Below, one piece after another: positions 9,067 to 18,562 of a stretch of 64,000 nt of DNA. The translations under genes and the position numbers were made by a program. The DNA comes from Methylobacterium tardum (lineage in GTDB: Bacteria; Pseudomonadota; Alphaproteobacteria; Rhizobiales; Beijerinckiaceae), in the NCBI RefSeq assembly GCF_023546765.1, contig NZ_CP097484.1:437501-501500 (forward strand). Direction: 5' to 3'. Each line of letters opens with the position of its first letter. The first letter of the stretch is position 1. Under the pieces are notes generated by a model. It searched no databases, was not told where the DNA came from, and saw only the letters and a program-made list of their open reading frames with translations.

Positions 9067-10605
9067 CTATTCCTCGGCCGCGGCTTTCTTGGCCGCCGGC
9101 TTCTTGGCCGCCGACTTGCCGGTTGACTCCTTGGCAGGCGCCGCCTTGGCCGGCGCTGGCTTGTGCGCGGTGGCCTTCGCGGCCGGCTTCGACAGGCCCT
9201 TGCCGGGCTTGGCCTCCGGCATCGACGGCGTCTCGACGGCGGTATAGGCGCTGGCCGCGTGCGGCAGCGGGCGGCCCGCCTTCGCGGCGAGTTTCGGCGC
9301 CGGCTTGGCCGTCGTCTTGGCGGCCTCCTTGGCAGCCTCTCGGGCAGCCTGGGCACGCTCCGCCCGCGCCTCGCGGGCCTGCTTGGCCGCCTCGAGGGCG
9401 GCGAGACGCTTGGCCTTGGCGGCTTCGAGCTTCGCCGCGCGGGTGTTGGCGGCCGCAGCCTTCTGCTCGGCCTCCTGGCTCTCGAGGATCTGCTGACCCT
9501 CGGCCGGATTGCGGCCGATCCAGACGGCGATCGGCTGGAGGGGAGCCCGGGGCGGCAGGCTCCGGGCGCGCAATGCCGGGTTCGAGAAGGCGGCGAGCGC
9601 GAGGGCCGGGGAATTGGCCGCCGAGCCGCCGATCAGCTGCGCTGCCGAGCCGGGGGCGCTCAGCGCGCCGGGCCCGTCCTCGATGGCGGGCGGCTTCTTG
9701 CCACCGCACACGAAGGGCCGCATGTCCGGCGGCGCCGGCAGCGCCGAGGCCGGCAGCGCCTCGAGGGTTGGGCTGGTCCAGCCCGCGCTCTGGCCGAAGG
9801 CGTAGTCGAACAGGTCGGCGGTCTTCACGTCGCGCTCGCGCGGGCTCGGCTGGCCCATCACGATGGTGACGATCCGGCGGCCGTTGCGGGTCGCGGTCGC
9901 CACGACGTTGAAGCCGCCCGAACAGATGAAGCCGGTCTTCATCCCGTCGGTGCCGGGATAGCGGCCGAGCAGGCCGTTGTGGTTCGGCATCACGGCGCGG
10001 CCGAACTGGATCGCCGAGATCGAGAACAGGTCATGCGAATCCGGGAAGTCGCGGATCAGCGCCCGGGCGAGCACCGCCATGTCACGGGCCGAGGTCCACT
10101 GGCGGGGGTCGGGCAGGCCATTGGGATTGTACCAGTGGCTGTCGCGCATGCCGATCCGCACCGCGGTCTCGTTCATCATGGCGGCGAAGGTGTCGATCGA
10201 GCCGCCGAGATTCTCGCCGATCGCGTAGGCGATGTCGTTGGCCGACTTCACCATGATGATCTTGAGGGCGTTGTCGAGGGTGAGTTGCGTCCCCGGCTTG
10301 AAGCCCATCTTTGAGGGCGGCTCCGCGGCGGCGGCCGCCGAGATGGTGATCATCGAATCGAGCGAGACCTTCCCCTGCCGCACCAGATCGAGGGCGACGT
10401 AGGTGGTCATCAGCTTGGTGATGGAGGCCGGGTACCAGGGATCGGTCGGCGCCTGCGCGTAGATCACCTTGCCGGAATCCACGTCGGCCACCAGGATCGG
10501 AACCGTGACGGCGTCCGCGGCGCGGATCCCGATCAGGCTCGTGCCGAGGAGACCCGTCAGCGCCGCAAGCCCGACGGACAATCGCCGGAGGAGAGAAGAG
10601 GACAT
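9067..10605 (-). CDS. D-alanyl-D-alanine carboxypeptidase (DacC/DacF type) with long Ala/Lys-rich tail
   Basis: A 512-residue class C (low-molecular-mass) penicillin-binding protein that trims the terminal D-Ala from peptidoglycan stem peptides. A signal peptide (residues 1-33) is followed by the three active-site motifs in order: SITK (Ser61/Lys64), SAN (121-123) and KTG (223-225). After the catalytic domain, around residue 310, the protein continues for about 200 residues as a low-complexity tail dominated by Ala, Lys and Pro, ending in repeated AAKKP-type units reminiscent of histone H1 tails. The start was set at the ATG at 10603-10605, where the signal peptide begins; the longer frame upstream has no such signal. 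Confidence 0.9.
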   Translation of the reverse strand: MSSSLLRRLSVGLAALTGLLGTSLIGIRAADAVTVPILVADVDSGKVIYAQAPTDPWYPASITKLMTTYVALDLVRQGKVSLDSMITISAAAAAEPPSKMGFKPGTQLTLDNALKIIMVKSANDIAYAIGENLGGSIDTFAAMMNETAVRIGMRDSHWYNPNGLPDPRQWTSARDMAVLARALIRDFPDSHDLFSISAIQFGRAVMPNHNGLLGRYPGTDGMKTGFICSGGFNVVATATRNGRRIVTIVMGQPSPRERDVKTADLFDYAFGQSAGWTSPTLEALPASALPAPPDMRPFVCGGKKPPAIEDGPGALSAPGSAAQLIGGSAANSPALALAAFSNPALRARSLPPRAPLQPIAVWIGRNPAEGQQILESQEAEQKAAAANTRAAKLEAAKAKRLAALEAAKQAREARAERAQAAREAAKEAAKTTAKPAPKLAAKAGRPLPHAASAYTAVETPSMPEAKPGKGLSKPAAKATAHKPAPAKAAPAKESTGKSAAKKPAAKKAAAEE

Positions 10606-10844
10606 TCGAGCCCGACTCGTCAGAGGATCGCCAGGGCCGACGCCGAGGCGTCGGCCTTCCGGCCGCCGGCCGGTTACAGGCACAACCCGGACGGCCGCGT
10701 TCGGTCGCCGCGCTGCATCACGGCATGAACGGGTCCACCGTGGCAAGAGCAAGGCGAGACCGCACGGCGGGTCTGCGCGGCGTGGTTGTCGGTGGTCCAC
10801 AAGCCGTCCACCGCCTATGTGCAAGCGGCGCGTCGCGCAGGACG

Positions 10845-11492
10845 ATGGCTGGGACGACAGTGGCTTACGCGGTCAAGGAGATTTTCCACACCCTTCAGGG
10901 CGAGGGCGCCCAGGCGGGGCGCGCGGCGGTGTTCTGCCGGTTCGCCGGCTGCAACCTCTGGTCCGGGCGCGAGGCCGACCGTGCGGCGGCGGCGTGCCGC
11001 TTCTGCGACACCGACTTCATCGGCATGGACGGGGAGGGCGGCGGGCGCTTCGCCGACGCGGACGCGCTGGCCGACGCGATCGCCCAGACCTGGGCCGGCG
11101 GGCCGGAGAACCACTACGTGGTGTTCACGGGCGGCGAGCCGCTGCTGCAGCTCGACGAGGCTCTGATCGCGGCGGTCCATGCCCGCGGGTTCGAGATCGC
11201 GATCGAGACCAACGGCACGCTGCCGGCGCCGCCGGGCATCGACTGGATCTGCGTCAGCCCGAAGGGCGGCAACGCCCTCGCGCAGACCACCGGCCACGAG
11301 CTGAAGCTGGTCTACCCGCAGGCGGACGCCGACCCCGCCGACTTCGTCGGCCTCGGCTTCCGCCACCGCTTCCTCCAGCCGATGGACGGGCCGGACCGGG
11401 TCGCCAGCACGGAGGCCGCAATTGCTTATTGCCGCCGGGACGCCCGCTGGCGCCTGTCGCTGCAGACCCACAAGATAATCGGCATCCCCTGA
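10845..11492 (+). CDS. queE: 7-carboxy-7-deazaguanine synthase QueE
   Basis: A 215-residue radical-SAM enzyme of the queuosine/7-deazaguanine pathway. It converts 6-carboxy-tetrahydropterin to 7-carboxy-7-deazaguanine, which feeds QueC. The iron-sulfur binding cysteines have the QueE-specific C-x14-C-x2-C spacing (AGC, then CRFC), and the SAM-binding FTGGEP motif and the IETNGTLP segment are present. The ATG at 10845 matches the usual beginning (AYAVKEIFHTLQGEG follows within six residues). A longer frame back to 10725 would add 40 unrelated residues. The other queuosine genes are not in this window; the gene faces the divergent carboxypeptidase and is convergent with the gene at 11500. Confidence 0.92.
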   Translation: MAGTTVAYAVKEIFHTLQGEGAQAGRAAVFCRFAGCNLWSGREADRAAAACRFCDTDFIGMDGEGGGRFADADALADAIAQTWAGGPENHYVVFTGGEPLLQLDEALIAAVHARGFEIAIETNGTLPAPPGIDWICVSPKGGNALAQTTGHELKLVYPQADADPADFVGLGFRHRFLQPMDGPDRVASTEAAIAYCRRDARWRLSLQTHKIIGIP

Positions 11493-11499
11493 GCCGCGC

Positions 11500-12414
11500 T
11501 CACCCGGGCATGGCTCGGCGCTGGGCCCGTGCGGCCCGAAGCGCGGACCGCGCCGCACGTCCGGTAACCGATTGCGGATCGGGCTCGTGCCCGGCCAGCA
11601 CCGCGCGCCGCAGAGCGGCGAGCGCCGGATCGCCCCAGTCCTCGAGCAGGTGACCGAAGGCGGCGTGACGTTCCGCGTCGAGCGGCACGGGCCGGCCCAT
11701 CATGTCTCTGCAGGGATGGCCCGGGTGCAGGCTGGCGCACGGCACCCAGCCGGGCGGGATCGGCGCTGTCGCCGCGTGCGTCCGCCGGAGCCGCAACAAT
11801 CGGGGCAGCACATGGCTGTGCGGCCCCGGGGGCGTCGTCCCGCCCGCCGGTGGGATCGGCGTGTAGACCTCGATCCGCCCGAACCGGGCGACGAATACCC
11901 GATGCGGGCTCAGAGCCGCCAGGGCAGCGCGGAGCGTGTCGCCCGCGGCAAGGAGCGGACGACCGCTTCCGGCCCGGAGGCGATCGATGGCCGCCGGTTC
12001 GGCCACGCGCACGCAGGCATCCACCGCCTCGAGGCCCAACCCGAGATCGAACAGGATGCCCGCGCGATCCTGCGGCCGCGCAGCCGCCGCGTCGGGTCCG
12101 AGCTCGGTCAGGACGGTGCGTCGGCCCATCGCACAGGCGTCCCTCGGCAGGCACAAAGCGACCGCCTGGCTCCAGCCGCCCGAGAAGCCGGTCTCGTAGG
12201 CGAACGGCCTCAGATCGGCGGACGCGGTCAGCGCCACGGCTCCTCGGCCGGTGACCAGCCCGATCCGATCATCCGCGAGGGTCCGAACCGACTCTCCAGG
12301 ATCCCGGCAGAAGACCGCGACAGCTCCGTAGCTGCCCAAGCTCCAGGCGCAGGCCGGATCGGCGAGTTGCTCGAGCAGCAAGGCGGGCACGGAATGTCGC
12401 GATCCGCCCGTCAT
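11500..12414 (-). CDS. Hypothetical protein (DUF6925-like)
   Basis: A 304-residue protein without motifs that I can tie to an activity. It resembles uncharacterised proteins found in Methylobacterium (I believe the DUF6925 group, from memory). There are no signal peptide or membrane segments. Notable segments are a conserved-looking RVFVARFGRIEVYTPIPP stretch, and PGWVPCASLHPGHPCRD with two cysteines and histidines. The start at 12412-12414 is decided by GAGGAGAG six bases upstream on the minus strand; the frame extends eleven codons further without a better site. It ends seven bases beyond the convergent queE stop. Confidence 0.65.
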   Translation of the reverse strand: MTGGSRHSVPALLLEQLADPACAWSLGSYGAVAVFCRDPGESVRTLADDRIGLVTGRGAVALTASADLRPFAYETGFSGGWSQAVALCLPRDACAMGRRTVLTELGPDAAAARPQDRAGILFDLGLGLEAVDACVRVAEPAAIDRLRAGSGRPLLAAGDTLRAALAALSPHRVFVARFGRIEVYTPIPPAGGTTPPGPHSHVLPRLLRLRRTHAATAPIPPGWVPCASLHPGHPCRDMMGRPVPLDAERHAAFGHLLEDWGDPALAALRRAVLAGHEPDPQSVTGRAARSALRAARAQRRAMPG

Positions 12415-12590
12415 CAGCTCTCCTCGCGAACGGCAGCGCATGGACAACGCCTTGACACGGCCGGCGAATGACCGGAAGTCGCGGGCCGATCATCGCGGTT
12501 GCGTTCGGCGCGGCGGCTGCACGGCTCGGAGCCGCCGAAGCGGCAGCGTCCGCTGAGCCTCGCGACAGGATCCGCGGGAAGGGCGCTGGC

Positions 12591-13142
12591 ATGGACGTCA
12601 TCGAGACCGAGATTCCGGACGTGAAGCGCATCGTGGTGAAGCGCTTCGGCGACGCGCGCGGCTGGTTCTCCGAGACGTTCCGGGCCGACGCCCTCGGGCG
12701 GGCCGGCATCACCACCGCCTTCGTCCAGGACAATCAGTCCTTCTCGGCGCCGCAGGGGACGATCCGCGGCCTGCACTTCCAGATCGCCCCCCGGGCGCAG
12801 GCCAAGCTGATCCGCGTCCTGCAGGGCGCGATCCTCGACGTGGCGGTGGACATCCGCAGCGGCTCGCCGACCTTCGGCAAGTTCGTGGCCGTGACGCTGG
12901 ATGCCGACAAAGGCGAGCAGCTGTTCATCCCGCACGGCTTCGCGCACGGCTTCTGCACCCTGACCCCCGACGTCATGGTCGCCTACAAGGTCGACGATTA
13001 CTACAGCCCCGAGCACGACCGGGCCCTCGCCTGGAACGATCCGGAGGTCGGGATCCCGTGGCCGGTCTCGTCCGAGGCGGCGATCCTCTCCGACAAGGAC
13101 CGCCGCGCCCCGAAGCTCGCCGATCTCGGGCGGGTGTTCTGA
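12591..13142 (+). CDS. rfbC: dTDP-4-dehydrorhamnose 3,5-epimerase
   Basis: A 183-residue cupin-fold epimerase, step three of dTDP-L-rhamnose synthesis. Recognisable features are GWFSETF near the start, QDNQSFS, the RGLHFQ motif carrying the catalytic histidine, and PHGFAHGFCTL with the second histidine. The substrate-binding tyrosine region is KVDDYYSPEHD, followed by WNDPEVGIPWP, typical of the family. Start ATG at 12591; the frame is open further upstream but without similarity. It leads the rfbC-rfbB-rfbD-rfbA set, with 91 bases before rfbB. Confidence 0.95.
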   Translation: MDVIETEIPDVKRIVVKRFGDARGWFSETFRADALGRAGITTAFVQDNQSFSAPQGTIRGLHFQIAPRAQAKLIRVLQGAILDVAVDIRSGSPTFGKFVAVTLDADKGEQLFIPHGFAHGFCTLTPDVMVAYKVDDYYSPEHDRALAWNDPEVGIPWPVSSEAAILSDKDRRAPKLADLGRVF

Positions 13143-13233
13143 TATCCGCGGGACGCGGCCGTAATTTGGTCACGCCGGCCGGTCTTCTGCCCCGTCATTC
13201 TGTTCAAGACGATTCTTCAAGAGGGTTTTCGCC

Positions 13234-14283
13234 ATGCGCATCCTGGTGACCGGAGGCTGCGGCTTCATCGGCTCGGCGCTGGTGCTGCACCTCGTCAACG
13301 ACCTCGGCCACGAGGTCTGCACCCTCGACGCGATGACCTACGCGGCCAATCCGGTCTCCCTGGCGCCGCTCGCCGACAACCCGCGCCACCGCCTGGTCGA
13401 GGCCGATATCTGCGACCGCGAGGCCGTCCAGAAGGCCTATGCCGACTTCAAGCCGCAGGCGGTGATGCACCTGGCCGCCGAGAGCCATGTCGACCGCTCG
13501 ATCACCGATCCGGGCGCCTTCGTGCGCACCAACGTCATCGGCACCCAGACCATGCTGGACGGCGCCCGCGGCCACTTTGAGGCCCTGCCGGAGGCCGAGA
13601 AGAAGACCTTCCGGTTCCTCCACGTCTCCACCGACGAGGTCTACGGCTCGCTGCCGCCGGACGCGTTCTTCACCGAGGACAGCCGCTACGATCCGCGCTC
13701 GCCCTACTCGGCCTCGAAAGCGGCCTCCGACCACCTCGCCCGCGCCTGGCACGAGACCTACGGCCTGCCGGTGCTGGTGACCAACTGCTCGAACAATTAC
13801 GGGCCGCGGCACTTCCCCGAGAAGCTGATCCCGCTGATGATCCTCAATGCCCTCGAGGGCCGGAAGCTGCCGGTCTACGGCGACGGCCTGAACGAGCGCG
13901 ACTGGATCCACGTGGAGGATCACGCCAAGGGCCTCGTCGCCGTGCTGGAGCGCGGCCGGATCGGCGAGACCTACCTCCTCGGCGGCCGGGCGGTGCGCAA
14001 CAACCTCGCGGTGGTGAAAGCGCTGTGCGCCGCCTTCGACCGGCTGCGCCCCGAGAACGCCCCGCACGAGCAGCTGATCAGCTTCGTGGCCGACCGTCCG
14101 GGCCACGACCGGCGCTACGCCATCGACTGCACCAAGGCCGAGACCGAGCTCGGCTGGCGCCCGCAGAAGACCTTCGAGCAGGCGCTGGAGGCGACGGTCG
14201 CCTGGTACCTCGACAACGAGAGCTGGTGGCGCCCGATCCGCGAGGGCCGGTACAAGGGCGAGCGCCTGGGGCTCAACGGCTGA
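13234..14283 (+). CDS. rfbB: dTDP-glucose 4,6-dehydratase
   Basis: A 349-residue extended short-chain dehydrogenase, step two of dTDP-L-rhamnose synthesis. The NAD-binding motif [10 protein letters not shown] lies at residues 6-15, the active-site [11 protein letters not shown] segment supplies the Thr/Asp/Glu triad, and [10 protein letters not shown] supplies the YxxxK pair. The later [17 protein letters not shown] and [11 protein letters not shown] segments are diagnostic for RmlB. The ATG at 13234 follows AAGAGGG at a normal distance. Its stop overlaps the rfbD ATG by one base (TGATG), showing translational coupling. Confidence 0.96.
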   Translation: MRILVTGGCGFIGSALVLHLVNDLGHEVCTLDAMTYAANPVSLAPLADNPRHRLVEADICDREAVQKAYADFKPQAVMHLAAESHVDRSITDPGAFVRTNVIGTQTMLDGARGHFEALPEAEKKTFRFLHVSTDEVYGSLPPDAFFTEDSRYDPRSPYSASKAASDHLARAWHETYGLPVLVTNCSNNYGPRHFPEKLIPLMILNALEGRKLPVYGDGLNERDWIHVEDHAKGLVAVLERGRIGETYLLGGRAVRNNLAVVKALCAAFDRLRPENAPHEQLISFVADRPGHDRRYAIDCTKAETELGWRPQKTFEQALEATVAWYLDNESWWRPIREGRYKGERLGLNG

Positions 14284-15188
14284 TGGACATCCTCGTCCTC
14301 GGCGGCGCCGGCGAGGTCGGCACCGAGCTGCAGGCGCTGTCCTGGCCCGGCGACGTGTCCGTGCACGCGCCCGGCCGCGCGGATCTCGACATCACCGACG
14401 CAGACACCGTCGCGGCGGCGCTGGCGGCCCGGGACTATCGGGTCGTGATCAACACCGCCGCCTACACGGCCGTCGACAAGGCCGAGTCCGACGTGGTCGC
14501 GGCGTGGCGCCTCAACGCGCTCGCGCCGGCGATCCTGGCGGCCGCCACGGCGGCGCGGCAGATCCCGCTTGTCCACGTCTCGACCGACTACGTGTTCGCC
14601 GGCACCAAGACCGACGGGGCCTACGCGCCGGACGACGCCATCGACCCGCAGAGCGTCTACGGGGCCAGCAAGGCCGCGGGCGAGCTGGCGGTGCGGACCG
14701 GCAACCCGCGCCACGCGATCGTCCGGACCGCCTGGGTGGTGAGCCCGCACCGGGGCAACTTCGTCAAGACGATCCTGCGGCTCGCGGCCGAGCGCGACGC
14801 CCTGACCGTGGTCGGCGACCAGCACGGCTGCCCGACCTCCGCCGCCGACCTCGCGGCCGCGCTGGCGGTGATCGCGCTGCGCCTGGCCACCGATGCGGCG
14901 GCGCCCACCGGCACGTTCCACTGCGTGAACGCGGGCGACACCACGTGGCGCGGCTTCGCCGAGGCGATCGTGGCGGGCTCGGCCCGCCGCGGCGGCCGCG
15001 CGGTGCCGGTCAAGGGTATCCCGACCTCCGCCTACCCGACGCCGGCCCGGCGGCCGGCCAATTCGCGCCTGTCCACCGACAGCCTCACGGACGCCTACGG
15101 CATCGCGCCGCGGCCCTGGCAGGCGGCGCTCGACGACATCCTGGACCGGCTCGTCGGGCCGGTCTCAGAGGGAGTTTCCAAGCCATGA
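14283..15188 (+). CDS. rfbD: dTDP-4-dehydrorhamnose reductase
   Basis: A 301-residue RmlD-type reductase, the last step to dTDP-L-rhamnose. It begins with a dinucleotide-binding motif ([13 protein letters not shown]) and contains [22 protein letters not shown] and the catalytic YGASKAAGE. The C-terminal [12 protein letters not shown] segment is typical of the family. The start codon overlaps the rfbB stop by one base, and the stop overlaps the rfbA start by four bases, so the three genes are translated as a coupled unit. Confidence 0.95.
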   Translation: MDILVLGGAGEVGTELQALSWPGDVSVHAPGRADLDITDADTVAAALAARDYRVVINTAAYTAVDKAESDVVAAWRLNALAPAILAAATAARQIPLVHVSTDYVFAGTKTDGAYAPDDAIDPQSVYGASKAAGELAVRTGNPRHAIVRTAWVVSPHRGNFVKTILRLAAERDALTVVGDQHGCPTSAADLAAALAVIALRLATDAAAPTGTFHCVNAGDTTWRGFAEAIVAGSARRGGRAVPVKGIPTSAYPTPARRPANSRLSTDSLTDAYGIAPRPWQAALDDILDRLVGPVSEGVSKP

Positions 15189-16084
15189 AGGGCATCGTTC
15201 TGGCCGGCGGCTCCGGCACGCGGCTGCACCCGGCCACGCTGTCGATCAACAAGCAGCTGCTGCCGGTCTACGACAAGCCGATGATCTACTATCCGGTCTC
15301 GGTGCTGATGCTGGCCGGCATCCGCGAGATCCTGATCATCTCCTCGCCCGAGCACCTCGACAATTACAAGCGGCTGTTCGGCACCGGCGAGCAGTTCGGG
15401 CTTCAGTTCTCCTACGCGCTGCAGCCGCGGCCGGAGGGGCTCGCGCAGGCGTTCGTCATCGGGCGCGACTTTGTCGGCGACGACGACGTGGCGCTGATTC
15501 TCGGCGACAACCTGTTCTTCGGCGCCGGCATGGGCGAGCTTCTGGAGCGCGCCGCCGCCCGCCGGCAGGGCGCGACGGTGTTCGCCTACCACGTCGACAA
15601 CCCGCAGGCCTACGGCGTGGTCAACCTCGACAAGTCGGGCCGCCCGACCAAGATCGTCGAGAAGCCGCAGAACCCGGAATCGACCTGGGCGGTCACGGGC
15701 CTGTACTTCTACGACAACCAGGTGCTCGACATCGCCGCCGACGTGAAGCCCTCGCCGCGTGGCGAGTTGGAGATCACGAGCGTCAACGAGGCCTATCTCC
15801 AGCGCGGCCAGCTTCATGTCGAGCGGATGTCGCGCGGCTACGCGTGGCTCGATACCGGGACCCACGACAGCCTGCTGGAGGCGAGCGAGTTCGTCCGCAC
15901 CCTGCAGCACCGCCAGGGCCTCCAGGTCGCCTGCCTGGAGGAGATCGCCTACCTGCAGAAGTTCATCACCCGCGACCAGCTCGTGGCCCGCGGCGAGATG
16001 TTCGCCAAGACCGCCTACGGCCAGAACCTGCTGCGGCTCGCCCGCGAGAGCGAGGACGACCTGCGCCTGCGCCGGGGCAAGTAG
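15185..16084 (+). CDS. rfbA: Glucose-1-phosphate thymidylyltransferase
   Basis: A 299-residue nucleotidyltransferase that makes dTDP-glucose, step one of the rhamnose pathway. The N-terminal [16 protein letters not shown] signature, [15 protein letters not shown], the metal-binding LILGDN and the VEKPQNP segment are all present. Both length and sequence match RmlA closely. It is the last of the four coupled rfb genes, starting inside the rfbD stop (ATGA). A short noncoding gap follows, then a reverse-strand small gene. Confidence 0.95.
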   Translation: MKGIVLAGGSGTRLHPATLSINKQLLPVYDKPMIYYPVSVLMLAGIREILIISSPEHLDNYKRLFGTGEQFGLQFSYALQPRPEGLAQAFVIGRDFVGDDDVALILGDNLFFGAGMGELLERAAARRQGATVFAYHVDNPQAYGVVNLDKSGRPTKIVEKPQNPESTWAVTGLYFYDNQVLDIAADVKPSPRGELEITSVNEAYLQRGQLHVERMSRGYAWLDTGTHDSLLEASEFVRTLQHRQGLQVACLEEIAYLQKFITRDQLVARGEMFAKTAYGQNLLRLARESEDDLRLRRGK

Positions 16085-16117
16085 CGGTCCGACCGACGGT
16101 CGACAGTCCGGGCCGGG

Positions 16118-16384
16118 TCACCGGGCGTTGCAGCCGATGCAGATCCCGCGCATCAGCCGGTCGTTCTGAACCTCGCGCCTCGTCCGGTCGCGCCTGGCGG
16201 TCGGCGTGGCCGCCCCGGCGCCGCGGCTCGGCGGCATGACGCGACCGACCGACGAGGTGTTCGGCGCGGCTGCCGTCGAGGCGGGACCACGGCCCGTGCC
16301 GGTCTGAGACTGGGCCGTGTCGAGGGCCGACATCAGGACCAGAGCGAGGATCGAGGGACCGAGGATCGTGATCGGGCGGGTCAT
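16118..16384 (-). CDS. Small secreted hypothetical protein
   Basis: An 88-residue protein with a clear N-terminal signal peptide (a hydrophobic ILGPSILALVLMSA core at residues 7-20, with likely cleavage after residue 28). A Ser/Thr/Ala/Pro-rich mature region follows, with a basic stretch and a C-terminal CIGC pair that might bind metal or form a disulfide. The start at 16382-16384 is chosen because it opens the signal peptide. The gene lies on the opposite strand to its polysaccharide neighbours. I do not recognise a family. Confidence 0.45.
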   Translation of the reverse strand: MTRPITILGPSILALVLMSALDTAQSQTGTGRGPASTAAAPNTSSVGRVMPPSRGAGAATPTARRDRTRREVQNDRLMRGICIGCNAR

Positions 16385-16554
16385 CGTGCGAAGGGCTCCG
16401 TGCCGGAGCGTAACGCGACCGTGACCGCCGGGTTCGACGCGGCGCACGTCCTCCACCTTCGTCCGCCTTTGCAGACCCGGCGCGGCCCCTTATCAGGGGC
16501 CGACAGCCGCCCGTCGACGATCTGAAGAGCCGGAACCTCGGAGCCGCCGCGACG

Positions 16555-17652
16555 ATGCGGGACCCCAACGCGATCGATTTCTGGCGCGGCTTCGCCCTGG
16601 TCACGATCTTCATCAATCATATCCCGGGCAATACCTTCGAGCGGTACACCTTCTCGCAGTACGGCATCTCGGACGCGGCCGAGCTGTTCGTCTTCCTGGC
16701 GGGCTGGTCGATCGGCATCGCCACGCGTGGGCGCGACGGTGTGCCGGAGCCGCCGGGACGCAGCGTGGTGCGGCTCCTGGCGCGCACCGTCGAGGTCTAC
16801 CGCGCCCAGCTCACCGTGATGCTGCTGGCGCTCGCGATCATCGCCGGTGCGGCCCTGCTGCTCGACAACCCGCTCATCCTCGAATGGCACAATGCAGGCG
16901 GGTTCTTCGCGGACCCGATCCAGTCCGTCTGCGGCATGGCCCTGCTGACCTACCAGCTCGGCTATTTCAACATCCTGCCGCTCTACGTGCTGCTCATCGG
17001 CATCGCGCCGGTCTTCGTGCTGGTCGGCCGCTTCAGCCTGATCGCGGCCCTGGCGCTGTCCGGGAGCATCTATCTCGCGAGCCTCGTGTTCGAGTGGAAC
17101 GTGCCGTCCTGGCCCGGCGAGGGCGACTGGTTCTTCGACCCGCTCTGCTGGCAGCTCCTGCTGGTGCTGGGCTTCGTGCTCCAGGGCTGGAACCTGCGCT
17201 CCGACGCCCTGCGCCGCTGGTCGCGTCGGCTGTTTCCCGCCGGCATCGCCATCGTGCTCCTCGGGATCGTGCTCGCCGTGACCGAGATCCGCCCCGACCC
17301 AATGGTGGTGCCGGAGCCGCGCCTGCTCTTCACCTTCGAGAAAACCTATCTGACGCCGGCCCGACTGGTTCATTTTCTGGGGGTATTGTTAGCGTTTGCA
17401 CCGCTTTACGCAGTACTGGTCCCGCGAATCGGCCGCATCGCCGGTTATCTCTCCCAGATGGGCCGGAATTCGCTGGCTGTCTTCTCGATGGGCTCAATCC
17501 TGAGCCTGATCGGGCAGCTCGTGCGTTTTCAGACCGGCGGCGGCTTGCTGATCGATATGCTGGTCGCCGGCTCGGGCCTCGTGGGGCTGGGGTTTACGGC
17601 ATGGTTCGTCGAATGGCGCAGCCGCAGCAAGTCGTCACGACCGCGCCCGTGA
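16555..17652 (+). CDS. OpgC-domain membrane acyltransferase-like protein
   Basis: A 365-residue integral membrane protein with about ten hydrophobic segments. The N-terminus has IDFWRGFALVTIFINHIPG, matching the OpgC_C family start, where a conserved R/H pair is presumed to carry out acyl transfer to glycans. OpgC itself succinylates osmoregulated periplasmic glucans. Placed directly after the dTDP-rhamnose genes, this copy more plausibly modifies a rhamnose-containing surface glycan; that is inference. Its stop overlaps the next ATG (TGATG), coupling it to the secreted SGNH-like protein. Confidence 0.8.
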   Translation: MRDPNAIDFWRGFALVTIFINHIPGNTFERYTFSQYGISDAAELFVFLAGWSIGIATRGRDGVPEPPGRSVVRLLARTVEVYRAQLTVMLLALAIIAGAALLLDNPLILEWHNAGGFFADPIQSVCGMALLTYQLGYFNILPLYVLLIGIAPVFVLVGRFSLIAALALSGSIYLASLVFEWNVPSWPGEGDWFFDPLCWQLLLVLGFVLQGWNLRSDALRRWSRRLFPAGIAIVLLGIVLAVTEIRPDPMVVPEPRLLFTFEKTYLTPARLVHFLGVLLAFAPLYAVLVPRIGRIAGYLSQMGRNSLAVFSMGSILSLIGQLVRFQTGGGLLIDMLVAGSGLVGLGFTAWFVEWRSRSKSSRPRP

Positions 17653-18506
17653 TGCAGGCGTGTCGTCCCGTGTTGCCGCCCCGCACCGCCCTGTTCGGGG
17701 CCGCGGCCATCCTGCTGGCAATCCTGGGCGCGCCGGCCGTTGCCCAGCAGCCGGCCGATACCGGATCCGGCGAGCCGGGCCTGTCCATGGAATGCCGCGT
17801 CCCGGGTGCGCAGCTCTACACGGCGGCCAAGCTCGGGAGCGTCAAGGCGGCGCTGACGGAGAACCGGCCGATCAAGATCCTGGCGATCGGCGGCAGCGCG
17901 GCGCCGGGCGCGTCGGCCTCCTACCCGGCGAAGCTGGAAGCGGCCCTGGAACAGGCGCTTCCGAAGGTCGACGTCGTGATCGACCACCGCGGCCTGCCGG
18001 GCGAGATCGCCTCCGGGGCCGCCGAGCGTGTCCGCACCATGGTGGCCGAGGCCGAGCCCGATCTGGTCGTCTGGCAGGTGGGTACGCACGACGCCATCGC
18101 CCGCGTCGATGCCGACGCCTTCGCGAGCGCGCTCGACGAGGCGGTCGCCTGGATCCGGTCTCACGGAATCGACGTGGTGCTGGTGGACCCGCTCTACACC
18201 GCCAGCATGGCGGCCGACGCGGATTACAACCGGATCGTCGAGGCGGTACGCACCGTCGCGACACAGCAGCAGGTGCCGCTGGTGCGGCGCTACGAGGCCC
18301 TCCGGTACTTGTCGCGGCGCGGCGACAAGGGCGAAGGCCATATGCTCGGGCGCCAGTTCCGGCTCAACGATCTCGGCCTGCGGTGCATGGCCGAGCACGT
18401 GGCCCTGACGATCGCCACCTCGCTGATGCGGACGGACGTGCCCGCGGAGCCGAAGGCCAATCCGTCGACACAGCCCTTAACCGAGCCGCAACGCGCCCCG
18501 GGCTAG
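17652..18506 (+). CDS. Secreted SGNH/GDSL hydrolase-like protein
   Basis: A 284-residue exported protein: a signal peptide to about residue 31 (AVAQQ) and then an SGNH-hydrolase-like domain. Block I reads ILAIGGSAAPGAS, where GGS replaces GDS but keeps the presumed nucleophile serine. Block III is VWQVGTHDA. Around block V the family's D-x-x-H is not evident; the aligned stretch reads RQFRLNDLG, so the catalytic base may be lost. OpgC-like and SGNH proteins often occur together in glycan O-acylation systems, and the one-base overlap with the preceding gene supports a joint role. The start is the ATG inside that overlap. Confidence 0.75.
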   Translation: MQACRPVLPPRTALFGAAAILLAILGAPAVAQQPADTGSGEPGLSMECRVPGAQLYTAAKLGSVKAALTENRPIKILAIGGSAAPGASASYPAKLEAALEQALPKVDVVIDHRGLPGEIASGAAERVRTMVAEAEPDLVVWQVGTHDAIARVDADAFASALDEAVAWIRSHGIDVVLVDPLYTASMAADADYNRIVEAVRTVATQQQVPLVRRYEALRYLSRRGDKGEGHMLGRQFRLNDLGLRCMAEHVALTIATSLMRTDVPAEPKANPSTQPLTEPQRAPG

Positions 18507-18562
18507 ACCCGACAACCAGAGGTCGGCGTCCCGCCGGACCCGGGTCCGGCGCGGAGCGCGTA

